Assembly: GCA_043820045.1 (NCBI GenBank)
Contig: JBDREF010000170.1
Span: 1 to 57,982 of the forward strand
DNA: 57,982 bases
Source: JBDREF01 sp043820045
Lineage (GTDB): Bacteria; Planctomycetota; Phycisphaerae; Sedimentisphaerales; Anaerobacaceae
Direction of reading: 5' to 3'
A program made the translations under genes and the position numbers. This document shows positions 13,401 through 20,496 of the stretch, in pieces (position 1 is the stretch's first letter; the number at the start of each line of letters is the position of its first letter). The notes under the pieces were generated by a model. That model was not told the origin of the DNA, did not search any database, and saw only the letters and a program-made list of their open reading frames with translations.

Positions 13401-14071
13401 TAGATAACAGGACCGAATGGTCACCGGTACGCTATGCCGGCATAGACGGTACGCCGCCGGCGCCTGCTCCTTATATCCTTACGATAATCCCGGCCTCGCC
13501 GACTTCGATCTCAATGACGGCCACTACTGCTTACGATGACAGCGAGGTTGAGTACTACTTCGAGAACACTACCGAAGGTGGGCACGACAGCGGCTGGCAG
13601 GACGACCCGAATTATACGGACGTCGGTCTTGATCCCAACACCGAGTACTCTTACAGAGTCAAGGCCAGGGACAAATCTTCCAGCCAGAACGAAACCGGCT
13701 GGTCGAATACGGTCACTATCAGGACGCTCCTGGCCCCGGACCTGGTTCCGCCGTTGCCAGACCCGATGGAATGGGATCCGACCGTCGATCCGAACGGCTT
13801 CGATGGCACGCCTCGGGAAGAATTCGGCGGCGCCGGCACATTCGACTACTATGCCGTGATGTTAGCTGTGGTCGCGGTGGATGCAGGCGGCGGGCCCGTG
13901 GAGTACTTCTTCGAATGTACGACCGAGCGAGGCTTTAGCAGCGGCTGGATTGCCGTGCCGGACTACAGGGTCCTGGTGGGTAGGACCAGTCAAGGTCACC
14001 GTTTCCGCGTCAAGGCGCGTGACCAGTACGGCAATGAAACCGGATGGTCGCCGTTAGACGTGGCCGACTGA
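4439..14071 (+). CDS. Giant secreted subtilisin-like protease with beta-helix, Gly-rich and dockerin-like modules
   Basis: 3210 residues from the ATG at 4439; an in-frame ATG at 4376 adds 21 residues but would bury the signal peptide, so I prefer 4439. Order: signal peptide (1-20); propeptide-like region; S8 peptidase with Asp183 (TDSGID), His253 (HGTHVAG), an AAAGND oxyanion Asn and Ser441 (GTSMSAP), so the triad is intact. A first parallel beta-helix follows (about 515-860), then two InlB/B-repeat-like segments with WSGTDDD motifs (about 880-1045). A second beta-helix is interrupted by a Pro/Asp linker (about 1195-1245) and a Gly-rich stretch resembling PGRS proteins (about 1250-1580). A further WTGTDND segment (about 2070-2140), a third beta-helix to 2840, a dockerin type I-like pair of Ca-binding loops (about 2846-2905) and fibronectin-like repeats complete it. 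It is probably extracellular and cell-surface or complex associated. The substrate is unknown. Confidence 0.9.
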   Translation: MKRQILISLLVMLSVSGLAGAVSLPRSELSDLPQTESASFKQDELIVRFVDLGLGAQPPGGPAITGPWTRRTIRSMMSDAIIPGATVRKEYDHVARGLTTVRLPRGTDVLDAFVKFNLSANVVYAEPNYKYQLFLTPNDPNFVDQWGLDNTGQTGGTAGADIDAPEAWDINTGDPETIVAVTDSGIDYVHPDLANNMWVNTAELNGTAGVDDDGNGYIDDIYGYDFGGAKSDRDSNPDGDNDSDSDPKDSHYHGTHVAGIIGAVANNNQGVTGVCWNVKLMALKITADDLIDPNVVSKANEIRRREAFSTDAAAAIRYAVDNGAKIINASWGNPFYSETLYSAIEYAGTKGVLFVAAAGNDFGNNNDESPMYPASYPLDNIISVMSTDHDDLMSNFSNYGPTSVDVAAPGRAVLSTTPSTQTLAMTVFRISRNYDWLSGTSMSAPYVSGACAMVWSQYPWLASGSVKGAIMKSVDQTLASPKLNLSGGRINLQKALTIIPTGEPGRVLNYKTDDPNNLDNIYSSIQEAIDAAVDGDVLIAEANRLFIEAINFKGKKIELRSGDINNPSDQTLSPENTLILGVLNDGPVVTFENGEGPETIIRGFTISWGSADYGGGIRCAEGTRPAIEDCVITDNFAKYYGAGIDCYYAAPTIKNCTIQRNEASGSSGIGGGVNFEGAYDVNGVQASPMIANCLISNNLANYVGGGIACYDVSPTIVNCIIANNAAVYGGGGIHVDSNSSPVITNCTILVDDPDAPKDGGIFANHGAEPVITNCILWGNGDDLYNCRATYSCIEDKDTGTGNIHPKQAPKFVAGPLGNYYLSQIAAGQVADSIGIDLGNPTTDPELAMFTTRTDGDPDEGIIDIGAHYPSVSHQPLQYKLVELKVTLTGGPGDPNLAYVEPNSGSFHKYTVVRLIAAFDSEIYRIKSWAGTDDDSSSLPINVVTMLDDTEEVTVELEERPERELRIAVIGGHGTLQVIERAGGEPVAVRRGKSYREGRKLVLVATPDPGYIVDHWSGTDDDTSWSGTNAVTIDSNKDVTVSFRRPNSFYVPGQYRDIGQAIEAAYSHGDKIIVSPGTYGGGYDFDGKAITISSERPDDPCCVAATVIYSGGWPAFIFQSGEGHDSVVNGLTIRGFGDTGPVPPLDTGGTGAIGVNAAGGAITCLNGSSPRLSNLIIEDVVARGQDGEDASFIFDPPSPAPDPLDPLDPLDPPADPPVPDPADPNHWAPADPNRPDQPDPDDPNAIADAVADGFNGQNGEDGLPGEPGLPGLDGAPGFPGGHGGGAYGGAMYFDADSAPIIFNCTIINCQAVGGDGGFGGQGQAGGDGQDGQPGQDGQDGQVGGEPLGDGAQGAGGNGGNGGDGGAGGNGGKGGGGGKGGDGGEALGGAIYFGPNCRPTIDSCRILNSSTRQGLGNRGGAASNGGNGAVGAAPGGGAGGGDGEPGGADGADSTVEGGGGTGGDGGTGGDMGVNGVRSWAGAIFFGENCQVKMVDTVISENTATNIVPTYSYGGGDGGTGGNGGDGEGAAPGGNGGVGGDGGAGGPPVIDPNDPNEGPGTGGVGGVGGADGEDGEDGGDGVLMSSYTSSYGGANYYDFACDANLVGCTISFNASRQYDGSGIDGGGEYYQDDCNAVFVRCDLIGNAAGSAGSGGAQYFNEFCSVDIDDCNYVDNSCGENGGALFIPSDCALIINDSSFIGNYSIGYYGSGGALYGGGVWDWNAVTWHNGSTIIADNSYFANNKAAFGGAMYWHGEEADVQITDSVISNNAAQHGGGLFWSAGAPVISGCDIIGNKAEIRRFLPNTVPNQTFFTFGIGTGTGKPTGGGGGLFCWSSDATIENCFLTGNTSVGSGGGVYFGGDPSLPHLRNCLVKGNSARLDGGGIVSYWHTAPTVSNCTIVDNRASDPENDKNGMGGGLACAYESTTTLIDSILWGNTAVKGNQISLGSTQRPIFVDRPTTLTVSYSDIQGGRSRSAVHVEAVKAPPGASVPTGSNVLVWDEKTNKNEDPLFVGNSFYLSQSPAQGVNSPCLDAGSAPAANLGLQGYGTSSDGAGDTGVADMGFHYSAGRGLYRLTVKVIGGQHGTVRPLGGLYERFAIVNLWATADTGYQVRWTGTDNDSSESLNNTVTMDSHKTVTVEFARHVGNTVTVPGNYPTIQEAVNHAKDGDTIVVDPGTYYGGYSGISLVVDKAVTITSRNPDDPNVVSATIIDGYVGTNGWTHIGVGFTSNVTSATVLDGITIQNCGGVWANGGDGDRDANHPDGEDGAPGYGAAILIDKGASPIIKNCIVRNNLVRSGDGGDGEDADDTFNAGRGGWAGWARGGGVYCGPKSAPQFINCIIENNVARSGDAGDGGDWDTTTTGQANYGGNYSRSLATYYDPNSLNAIPVDELWKAMRWDYAVVFGPYYDEPNLTSFVGDYRWYSAYGGGAFCDIGSNVTFVDCEIRGNRTFGGLSGIGGVGNGGRNLEPLLAFEMPTFGAGVYCAAKTTVTFTDCTFEGNVASGVQAGVDPNHRLDPYVGHGGGVCAEKSAAVAFIDCNFIDNDADSGGGIYLEGTDVAIIDCNVVSNTALRGGGLLSVDSTVDILGGYITNNTATADVNDPNNSAIGDILASGAGMYCWLGGISVRDCNLSGNLADFSGGAAYLRDVDGASFINNLILGNGAGRDGGGISVNWFTDAVISNCTFANNASPGNIGETDKTGFGGALSLSHQSNCAVTDSIFWNNFGLKGNAIAVGTGAQFDRSPSALTISFSDVKDGRNAVWVESGSRLNWDIGNMDKDPLFVDGLFGTYYLSQTDAGQGQNSPCVDAGSDFTSQVGLIGYTTHTDNVQDAGKVDMGYHHPQAQPCRLCDLEFDGIINFHDFAVLAEAWLEESCSKTNAWCQGADITSDRVVDLRDVLFLADCWLVKDDIAPIPNPSRWDTEPNLAGGSITMTAETAFDAWGWDVEYYFDCVDSNSGTCSDSGWQKSPTFTDTGLIAGVEYGYRFRTRDGVDNRTEWSPVRYAGIDGTPPAPAPYILTIIPASPTSISMTATTAYDDSEVEYYFENTTEGGHDSGWQDDPNYTDVGLDPNTEYSYRVKARDKSSSQNETGWSNTVTIRTLLAPDLVPPLPDPMEWDPTVDPNGFDGTPREEFGGAGTFDYYAVMLAVVAVDAGGGPVEYFFECTTERGFSSGWIAVPDYRVLVGRTSQGHRFRVKARDQYGNETGWSPLDVAD

Positions 14072-14130
14072 CGATAGCAGAATACCGGCGTCAATGCGCG
14101 CCGTTGGAATTGAATTGATTGTTACAATTG

Positions 14131-14183
14131 CAGTCAGGTTTGACCCCGGAATTACCCGGAGCCAAACCTGACTGTTTTCTTTT
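14131..14183 (+). terminator. Rho-independent terminator of the giant protein gene
   Basis: A perfect 11-bp stem, CAGTCAGGTTT (14131-14141) paired with AAACCTGACTG (14164-14174), is followed directly by TTTTCTTTT. It lies 60 bases after the stop of the giant gene and points the right way for it. Confidence 0.85.
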
Positions 14184-14203
14184 GAATCCCGATATCAAAA
14201 CGA

Positions 14204-14297
14204 GTGTGCAAGAAACAGCGCCTTGCACACTCTACGACTGCACACATGGGATGTCACTTTGTAGGGTGTGCAGCACGTCTGCTGCTGCACACGCGGA
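14204..14297. repeat. Two GTGTGCA palindromes (TAGGGTG-family dispersed repeat)
   Basis: Two adjacent hairpins. The first pairs GTGTGCAAG (14204-14212) with CTTGCACAC (14222-14230). The second pairs GTGTGCAGCA (14266-14275) with TGCTGCACAC (14283-14292) and sits in a TAGGGTG...CGCGGA context. Related copies occur at 21642-21703 and 24848-24876. Confidence 0.75.
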
Positions 14298-14299
14298 AT

Positions 14300-15622
14300 C
14301 TATTTAGCCTTTAGCGCCTGGTAGCCGTAGTGAGCCATCAGGTGGTCAAGTATCACCATCGCCGTGTAGTTCTCCGCAACCGGCCATACACGGGCCACAA
14401 TCGTCGGATCGCGCCGCGTGATGGCGGCCAGTTGTCTGTTCTGGAGCGTGTACTTGTCAATAGTGTGCTGAGGCTTGTCAATAGTAGGGGTCGGCTTGAC
14501 CGCCAGTCTGACCACTATGGGCTGGCCCGTGGAAAGGCCCCCGGTGATACCGCCGGCATTGTTTGAGTCGAACACGACTTTGCCGTCCTCAGCCCGCATC
14601 TGGTCGTTATTTTCGAAGCCGGTCATGTCTTTGACACCAAAACCGGCGCCGACCTCAACGCCCTTGACGGCCCCGATGCCGAGCATTCTGCCTAATTCGC
14701 CGTCGAGCTTATAGAAAACCGGCTCGCCGAGGCCGACCGGCACACCCGTGACGACCACTTCAACGACGCCTCCGGCCGAATCCCCCGTCGCAGAGATGCG
14801 ATTGCAGGCATCGACCATGCCCTGTGCTGCATCGACGTCAGGACAGTTCACTACAGCGTGTACGCCGTATTTGTCCCTGACCTCGGCGGGATCGAACTTC
14901 GGAGCTTTGTCCCTGATGGTGTCTATCTCCTGCTCGATTTCAGCGAATACTCTGGCCTTCTCCAGGAATCTCATATCCATGTTTACCCGGCCTTTGACGT
15001 AGACCTCCTGGTAGAAGGGGTCCATATCCCGCCGCATTCTTTTGTAATCGTCGGTGTATTTCAATGCCTTCTCGGCTGCGATATCCGGACACCTGACGCC
15101 AGCAATCTCCCTGACATAGGAAAACACGTCGATGCCGCATCTCTTCAGCACCTTCTTGGCGACATACCCCGCAGCCACAATCGTCGAGGTATATCGTCCG
15201 CTGAAAATCCCTGCGCCGATGGCGTCATCGTCCGGGCCGTACTTCATAAATGAAGCATAAGACGCATGGCCGGGGCGAGGCGTGCGGTTCGTATCCTGGT
15301 ATTGCTTGATATGAACGAAATGGCGGTCCAGGTTGGGAATGAGAATTGACAGCGGCGTGCCGTTCGTGTGGTTCTTGTTCCCGGCCCCTTCAATCGTATC
15401 GGCTGCGTTGAGACCCGAATAGATGATCGGAAGGTCCGGCTCTTTTCGCGGGCTGCTCAATTCGTCGGCGCCTGGCTTTCGCAGTAGCAGGTCTCCGTAG
15501 ATTTCCTGCTCGGTCAGCAGCATTCCCGGAGGAACGCCATGTACAACGGACGTCAGCCCCTCTTGGTAGGAGCCGCCGGCCACGGTTACCTGAAAAATAC
15601 GTCCAATATGACAACCTAACAT
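14300..15622 (-). CDS. aroC: Chorismate synthase, divergent active-site motifs
   Basis: 440 residues; makes chorismate from EPSP using reduced FMN, the last common step of aromatic biosynthesis. Family blocks seen are HGVPPGMLL near the N terminus, RPGHASY, GEPVFYKLD, AVKGVEVG, NNAGGITGGLSTGQP, KPTPTI and RRDPT. Two otherwise strongly conserved motifs deviate. The N-terminal G-E-S-H-G, which carries a catalytic His in characterised enzymes, is GGSYQEG, and the S-S-A-R-E-T block is F-S-G-R-Y-T. At 440 residues it is also longer than the usual 360-390. It lies 36 bases downstream of aroA on the same strand, with GGAG about 11 bases before the ATG, so the pair is probably an operon. The function is likely conserved given the context, but the missing His is notable. 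Confidence 0.88.
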   Translation of the reverse strand: MLGCHIGRIFQVTVAGGSYQEGLTSVVHGVPPGMLLTEQEIYGDLLLRKPGADELSSPRKEPDLPIIYSGLNAADTIEGAGNKNHTNGTPLSILIPNLDRHFVHIKQYQDTNRTPRPGHASYASFMKYGPDDDAIGAGIFSGRYTSTIVAAGYVAKKVLKRCGIDVFSYVREIAGVRCPDIAAEKALKYTDDYKRMRRDMDPFYQEVYVKGRVNMDMRFLEKARVFAEIEQEIDTIRDKAPKFDPAEVRDKYGVHAVVNCPDVDAAQGMVDACNRISATGDSAGGVVEVVVTGVPVGLGEPVFYKLDGELGRMLGIGAVKGVEVGAGFGVKDMTGFENNDQMRAEDGKVVFDSNNAGGITGGLSTGQPIVVRLAVKPTPTIDKPQHTIDKYTLQNRQLAAITRRDPTIVARVWPVAENYTAMVILDHLMAHYGYQALKAK

Positions 15623-15658
15623 TTTCGCTTGATCTCCTAAATAACTAAATGATATTAG

Positions 15659-16939
15659 CTAATCGGCCAGTCCCATGTTCGCTCCGATACTTTTCATCAG
15701 TTCCACGTAGTCCGGAAACGTAACACTGATTGCCTCTGCGGTGTCGATAGTACATTTGCCGTCCATATTCATGGCCGCCAGGGACAATGCCATCACAATC
15801 CTGTGGTCGGCCCGGCCGTGCAGCTCCGCCGGCTTGGGGCAACCGCCCCGTATTACGAGGCCGTCCGGCAACTCCTCGACGTCCACGCCCATTTTCGCCA
15901 GCTCTTCGGCCATACATTTGATTCGGTCCGTCTCTTTGGTGCGCGCCTGGGGGACGTTCAGCAGCCTGGTCGTGCCCTCGGCAAAAGCGGCGGTGACCGC
16001 AATCGCAGGCAGTGCATCGGGCGTCTTGTTCATATCAAGCTCGGCTCCCCTGAGCCGGTCGGCCCTGACGGTTACCGAATCCGGCTCGATGCTGATATCG
16101 GCGCCCATCGACCGGAGGTAATCGACCACCGCCTTGTCCGGCTGGCTGTCGGAAAAGTCCAACCCCAGCAGGGTCACCTCGTCTGCAACCAGCGCCGCCG
16201 CGCACAGGAAGAAAGTAGCACTCGAAAAATCGGCAGGAATGGCCTCATCGAACGCTCTGTAGCTCTGATTGCCCTTGACCCTGAACTTTCGCATGTGCTC
16301 ATTATCGTATTCGATTTGCTGCTTGTCGAGCCAGTCTAACGTCATCTGCACGTAGCCCGGCTCATTGAGAACAGTTACATCTATCTGCGTATCTTCGCAC
16401 GCCAGCGGCGTGCACAGCAGCAAGCTCGAAAGATATTGGCTCGTGAACGCGGCAATCGCGGTTTTTCCACCGGCCAGCCGGCCCGTCACTTCGATCGGTG
16501 CCCTGCCGTTGTTCCTGAGACTGACACATTTTGCCCCCAGCTCGTTGAGCGAGTCTATCAACGGTCCCACGGGTCGGGACTGGATCTGTTCATCGCCTGT
16601 GAAGCTCGTGGTCTGGCTTGGCGGAGCAAGGGCCGCCGAGCCCATCGCTATACGCAGCGTCGTGCCGGAATTGCCTACATCGATTATCTCTCGGACAGCG
16701 GCAATCCTCCCCGCTGTACCTGTTATCTTCCAACAGTTGGGGTCGGACGTCTCTATCTTCGCACCGAGGGCCCGGTAACAGCTAACTGCCGCCCGAGTAT
16801 CGCTCGAATCCAAAGGGGCACGTATGAGGCTTTGCCCGCCTGCCAGAGAGGCGATCGCGACGGCGCGAATCGTGTGCGATTTTGAGCCCGGAATCGCCAC
16901 AGTCCCTCTTAACCGGGATTTTTCTACAGTCAATTTCAT
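15659..16939 (-). CDS. aroA: 3-phosphoshikimate 1-carboxyvinyltransferase (EPSP synthase)
   Basis: 426 residues, the normal length for the family. It transfers the enolpyruvyl group of PEP to shikimate-3-phosphate in the cytoplasm. Diagnostic motifs are GSKSHTIRA near residue 18 (PEP/phosphate-binding Lys), GNSGTTLR, QSRPVGPL, the TKETDRIK loop and ADHRIVMALSLAA near the C terminus. It is the promoter-proximal gene of an aroA-aroC pair on the minus strand. No clear Shine-Dalgarno precedes the ATG at 16939, and I see no convincing promoter. The closest neighbour upstream on this strand is the DUF5107 gene, 137 bases away. Confidence 0.95.
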   Translation of the reverse strand: MKLTVEKSRLRGTVAIPGSKSHTIRAVAIASLAGGQSLIRAPLDSSDTRAAVSCYRALGAKIETSDPNCWKITGTAGRIAAVREIIDVGNSGTTLRIAMGSAALAPPSQTTSFTGDEQIQSRPVGPLIDSLNELGAKCVSLRNNGRAPIEVTGRLAGGKTAIAAFTSQYLSSLLLCTPLACEDTQIDVTVLNEPGYVQMTLDWLDKQQIEYDNEHMRKFRVKGNQSYRAFDEAIPADFSSATFFLCAAALVADEVTLLGLDFSDSQPDKAVVDYLRSMGADISIEPDSVTVRADRLRGAELDMNKTPDALPAIAVTAAFAEGTTRLLNVPQARTKETDRIKCMAEELAKMGVDVEELPDGLVIRGGCPKPAELHGRADHRIVMALSLAAMNMDGKCTIDTAEAISVTFPDYVELMKSIGANMGLAD

Positions 16940-17076
16940 AGTATCTTACGCAGTATTGAGCACATCTAATCTTGCTTGGAGGTTTTACCAGAAATCGCGA
17001 AAAATTAAAAGGAGTTTTTTTGCTCATGCCCCGGGCGGGGCGAAAGTCGGGAATCCACGTTATTGCCGGGTACCGC

Positions 17077-20000
17077 TCACTGAGGCGCATCAGCCAGATG
17101 TGCCCTGGCCCATACGTGGCTTACGTTCAGTTTGACGGCCTTTTCAAATTCGGCGCGTGCCATATCGCCGCGTCCCTTGCCCAGATAGCCCAATCCGAGC
17201 GTGTAATGGGTGGACGCATTGCGAGCCTCCGCCGTCTGGCCTTCGCCAAATTTGGCGAAGACGTCTGTCGCCGCCTTTTCGGAAAGTCTCTGCTCAGAGG
17301 TCTTGATCAGGTCGTCGAATATCTCTTCGGCTGCGCCTTTTTGCCCAAGCCTCACCAGGGACAATCCCTGGTAATACCTCGCTTCCGGCCAGCCTGACGT
17401 GCCCTTCTGGTTGGCTGCCTGCTTGTAGAACTCTGCGGCCTTGGAGGCGTCGCCGAGCGCAGTGTAGGCCTCTCCGATGTAATACGCTGCCTGCGGGCCA
17501 CGACTGTCATTCTTCGGCCGGCCGACCGAGAGATTTTCCGGATATTCCGAGGCAGCCTCGAAGTCCTTCAGAGCCTGATCCGCTTTGCCGCTCTTGAGAC
17601 GCTGCAAACCTCTGAGCAGATGCCCATCGACATATACGTCACGGATTTCGCCTCCGCCTTCCCGGACGTGGAAGTGATTGTTTGCCAGGAAATCAAGCGC
17701 CTCGTCATATCGTCCCGCCAGAACCATCACCATGATCTCGCGGAGAAAACTGTCGTTGCGATTGACCACCGTTTCGTGGTTCTTCTCGAGCAGAGCGAGC
17801 CGCCTGGAGGGCGATATATTGCCGGCTTCATAGAGCTGATCCAGTTCCACGTACAGCCGCGCGTCTGCGGAATTACAGGCCACGGCCTTCTCATAGCTGG
17901 CTGTCGCCTTTTGAATATTCTTCTCGGTTCGATAATAGGCCCAGCCGAGATTGCGATGTACGACGGCAAATGAGCCGTCGATGTCACGTGATTTTCCCCA
18001 AAGCCTGATTGCTTCCTGCGGCTGAAGATCGTAGAGAAGATTGCCGAGATAATAGTATGCGCGGGCGTCGGAAGGATTATGCACGACGGCCGAGTTCAGG
18101 ACATCTATGGACTCCAGCCGGAACGGGAAACAGTAATCAGTGGGCATTTTGGCGGCCGCAGAGAAATACTTCGAAGCCTCAGCCTTGTTGCCCTTCTGCA
18201 TACAAAAATATCCGAGATAATAATGCACCATTGGATACGTACTCGCAAAGGCCGCCTTGTTCTTTACAGGCCGCAGAAGGACCTCAATCGCCTCATCCCA
18301 GAGGCCGCAGTTGCCGTAGTCAACGGCAAGTTCGAGGCAGGACTGAACTTCCCCTCTCATCCTTGCCTCTAAATCGACCAGAACCTCCTTTGCCTTGCCC
18401 GGTGAATTTGAAGCGATTAGAACCAGGCACAACTCATTTGCCGCCAAAAAATCGAGCGGATCGATAGTGAGATTGTGCAGGGCAATTTCCTTCGCTTGTC
18501 CGAATCTGCCGAGCTTCCTGAGTATAGCGGCTTTTACATTCTGGGCCTTGGTATTCAGGGCGTTTGTGGATAACGAATGATTGATCTGCTCCAGGGCCGA
18601 GGCAAAATCTTGTTTCTTACAGGAAAGCTCCGCCAACTGATAGTACGCCGCCGAATGAAACGCATAATCCCACGTTGCTCTGTAGAAGACATCGTAAGCT
18701 TCATCGAATTTCTTTTGAGCCCTCAACGCAAGGCCGAGATGATAGTAGGCTTCCGTGTTCCCCGGCCGGGTGTAATCGGCGGAAATTCTCTCGATTGCTT
18801 TTCTCAGACTCCGCTCAGCCTGCTCGAACATGGCACGCTTATTATAATTTATACCCACTATCGTGTTTGTACGGGAGTCGCCGGGATCTCTTCTCAAGGC
18901 TTCGGCGTAGTAATCGTCAGGGTCCAACCGCGGGTTGTGAATCTGCTCCAGGCGCAGGCCCGTGAGGTAGAGTTCTTCGATTTTATCGATGTCCTCTGGA
19001 GCGGGCGGGGCCTTTACGACCGCGGGCAATTCCGGATCATATTTTATCTCGACCGGCTGGTAGGAAATCAGCACCTCGTTCGAGGACGAGAGCAGAGAGG
19101 CCTTCAGATCGGTTTCTTTGGTCCCGGAAGGAAGTTTCACCTGCTTTATGAAAGGCTTATCGGGACCGATGTCGATTCTTTGCTCAAGAATCGATTTGTC
19201 GCCGGCAGTCAGCAGCACTTTCGCATTGGAATGCTGCGATGTGGCGCAGAAGCCGACAGCCGCGAAGTCAGTCGATTTTAGTTCAAGGTTCACCACTCCG
19301 TTTATATTTGCGTTCTTGAATCCGCCGATGTCACGAACAGGATACCAGTATTGCTTGAAAGCCTTCGTCTCGTATGGCTTTATCCAGCTATAGTCCGGCT
19401 GATTGTCGGAGAAGGCCCCCACCATCAGCTCGGCATACGGACCGTCCGTATCGGTGAGGATCTTGTCCCACATCCTGCCGCGCGGCCCCGGACTCCATTC
19501 CCACAACTTCGCGCCGGAGACAATGTTATGATTGCCGACGTGCACGACCCCGGCGTGTTGTCCATGGTCGTAGCCGCCGGCGAAGTCTTCTTTCAGGTTC
19601 CACGCAAAAAAGGAAACAGGCTCGGGATGATTCTTCCACCAGCTCAGGTCCACCCCCTTGTAATCTATGCCGCGATACTCTTCGTCCGAAACGGGCCAAT
19701 GCGAAAAATCATTCTTCGAGTGGTAGGTCGCAAACCTGACGCTCGGCGGGAAAATCACCTGATAATCCTCGTTGGCATGTACGGCAACATTCGCCCAATA
19801 GAGCATCGAATGCGGAACGCCGGTGCGATTGAAGATTTTGACCGTCACCTCGATATACGACTTGTCGGGATAAAGCGTGACGCCGATGAGCCATTTCATC
19901 CGGTGGCGTCGCTCCGTCTCGCCGAACCAAATGGTCTTGCTGCCGTCGGGATTCTCCGCCAGCGTATAGTCAACCGGCATGAACGTTGTGTTTCTGTGGT

Positions 20001-20430
20001 GATGGAAAACGCACCATTCGATTCCGCCCGAAATCCATGCGCCTAACATTCCTATCAGCGCCGGCTTGATGACGTGTTGGTGATAGAATATCTCGTAATT
20101 GTTGGTTTTGTCGAGAGCGGAGAACAATCGGCCGCCGATTTCCGGCAGGATACAAAGCCGAATGTAATCGTTCTCGATGTACAGGGCCTTGTAGGTTTTC
20201 TCTTCACGTATGTTCGTCACTCTATCCTGAAAAGCATAAGGATAGACCCTCTTTTCCGCACCTTGGTAGGATTCGTGCGTGTAAAACATCGGGTTGATAT
20301 CCGGCGCATCGAGCCTGTAGGTGGGGAGCGTGAGCGGTGCTTCCCATACTTTAACTGATGAGGCCGCAGAAGCGAGTGTGGTTACAATACAAACAAGAAC
20401 AATACCGGGTAAGTACTTTTTGTGCACCAT
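17077..20430 (-). CDS. Exported DUF5107 domain and TPR-repeat protein
   Basis: 1117 residues with a signal peptide (about 1-22, MVHKKYLPGIVLVCIV...) and GGAGAG six bases before the ATG. Residues about 40-350 match the DUF5107 family in style: an aromatic-rich beta-sandwich with GGRLFSALDKTNN, GGIEW and FGETERRHRMKW, resembling galactose-mutarotase-like folds. Residues about 480-1110 are a long array of tetratricopeptide repeats (for example EAYYHLGLALRAQKKFDEA and ARYYQGLSLVRLGQKGAAE), typical protein-docking superhelices. DUF5107-TPR proteins occur in carbohydrate-processing loci of Bacteroidota and Planctomycetota, and the mutarotase-like fold suggests sugar binding; the exact role is unknown. 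The following exported FGE-fold gene lies upstream on the same strand and may be co-expressed. Confidence 0.8.
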   Translation of the reverse strand: MVHKKYLPGIVLVCIVTTLASAASSVKVWEAPLTLPTYRLDAPDINPMFYTHESYQGAEKRVYPYAFQDRVTNIREEKTYKALYIENDYIRLCILPEIGGRLFSALDKTNNYEIFYHQHVIKPALIGMLGAWISGGIEWCVFHHHRNTTFMPVDYTLAENPDGSKTIWFGETERRHRMKWLIGVTLYPDKSYIEVTVKIFNRTGVPHSMLYWANVAVHANEDYQVIFPPSVRFATYHSKNDFSHWPVSDEEYRGIDYKGVDLSWWKNHPEPVSFFAWNLKEDFAGGYDHGQHAGVVHVGNHNIVSGAKLWEWSPGPRGRMWDKILTDTDGPYAELMVGAFSDNQPDYSWIKPYETKAFKQYWYPVRDIGGFKNANINGVVNLELKSTDFAAVGFCATSQHSNAKVLLTAGDKSILEQRIDIGPDKPFIKQVKLPSGTKETDLKASLLSSSNEVLISYQPVEIKYDPELPAVVKAPPAPEDIDKIEELYLTGLRLEQIHNPRLDPDDYYAEALRRDPGDSRTNTIVGINYNKRAMFEQAERSLRKAIERISADYTRPGNTEAYYHLGLALRAQKKFDEAYDVFYRATWDYAFHSAAYYQLAELSCKKQDFASALEQINHSLSTNALNTKAQNVKAAILRKLGRFGQAKEIALHNLTIDPLDFLAANELCLVLIASNSPGKAKEVLVDLEARMRGEVQSCLELAVDYGNCGLWDEAIEVLLRPVKNKAAFASTYPMVHYYLGYFCMQKGNKAEASKYFSAAAKMPTDYCFPFRLESIDVLNSAVVHNPSDARAYYYLGNLLYDLQPQEAIRLWGKSRDIDGSFAVVHRNLGWAYYRTEKNIQKATASYEKAVACNSADARLYVELDQLYEAGNISPSRRLALLEKNHETVVNRNDSFLREIMVMVLAGRYDEALDFLANNHFHVREGGGEIRDVYVDGHLLRGLQRLKSGKADQALKDFEAASEYPENLSVGRPKNDSRGPQAAYYIGEAYTALGDASKAAEFYKQAANQKGTSGWPEARYYQGLSLVRLGQKGAAEEIFDDLIKTSEQRLSEKAATDVFAKFGEGQTAEARNASTHYTLGLGYLGKGRGDMARAEFEKAVKLNVSHVWARAHLADAPQ

Positions 20431-20496
20431 TTCTTACTCTCCGTGAATGAACTCAACATTGGACCTGCCCCGGCGCGCCGGGGCGATTCTTTGCCG

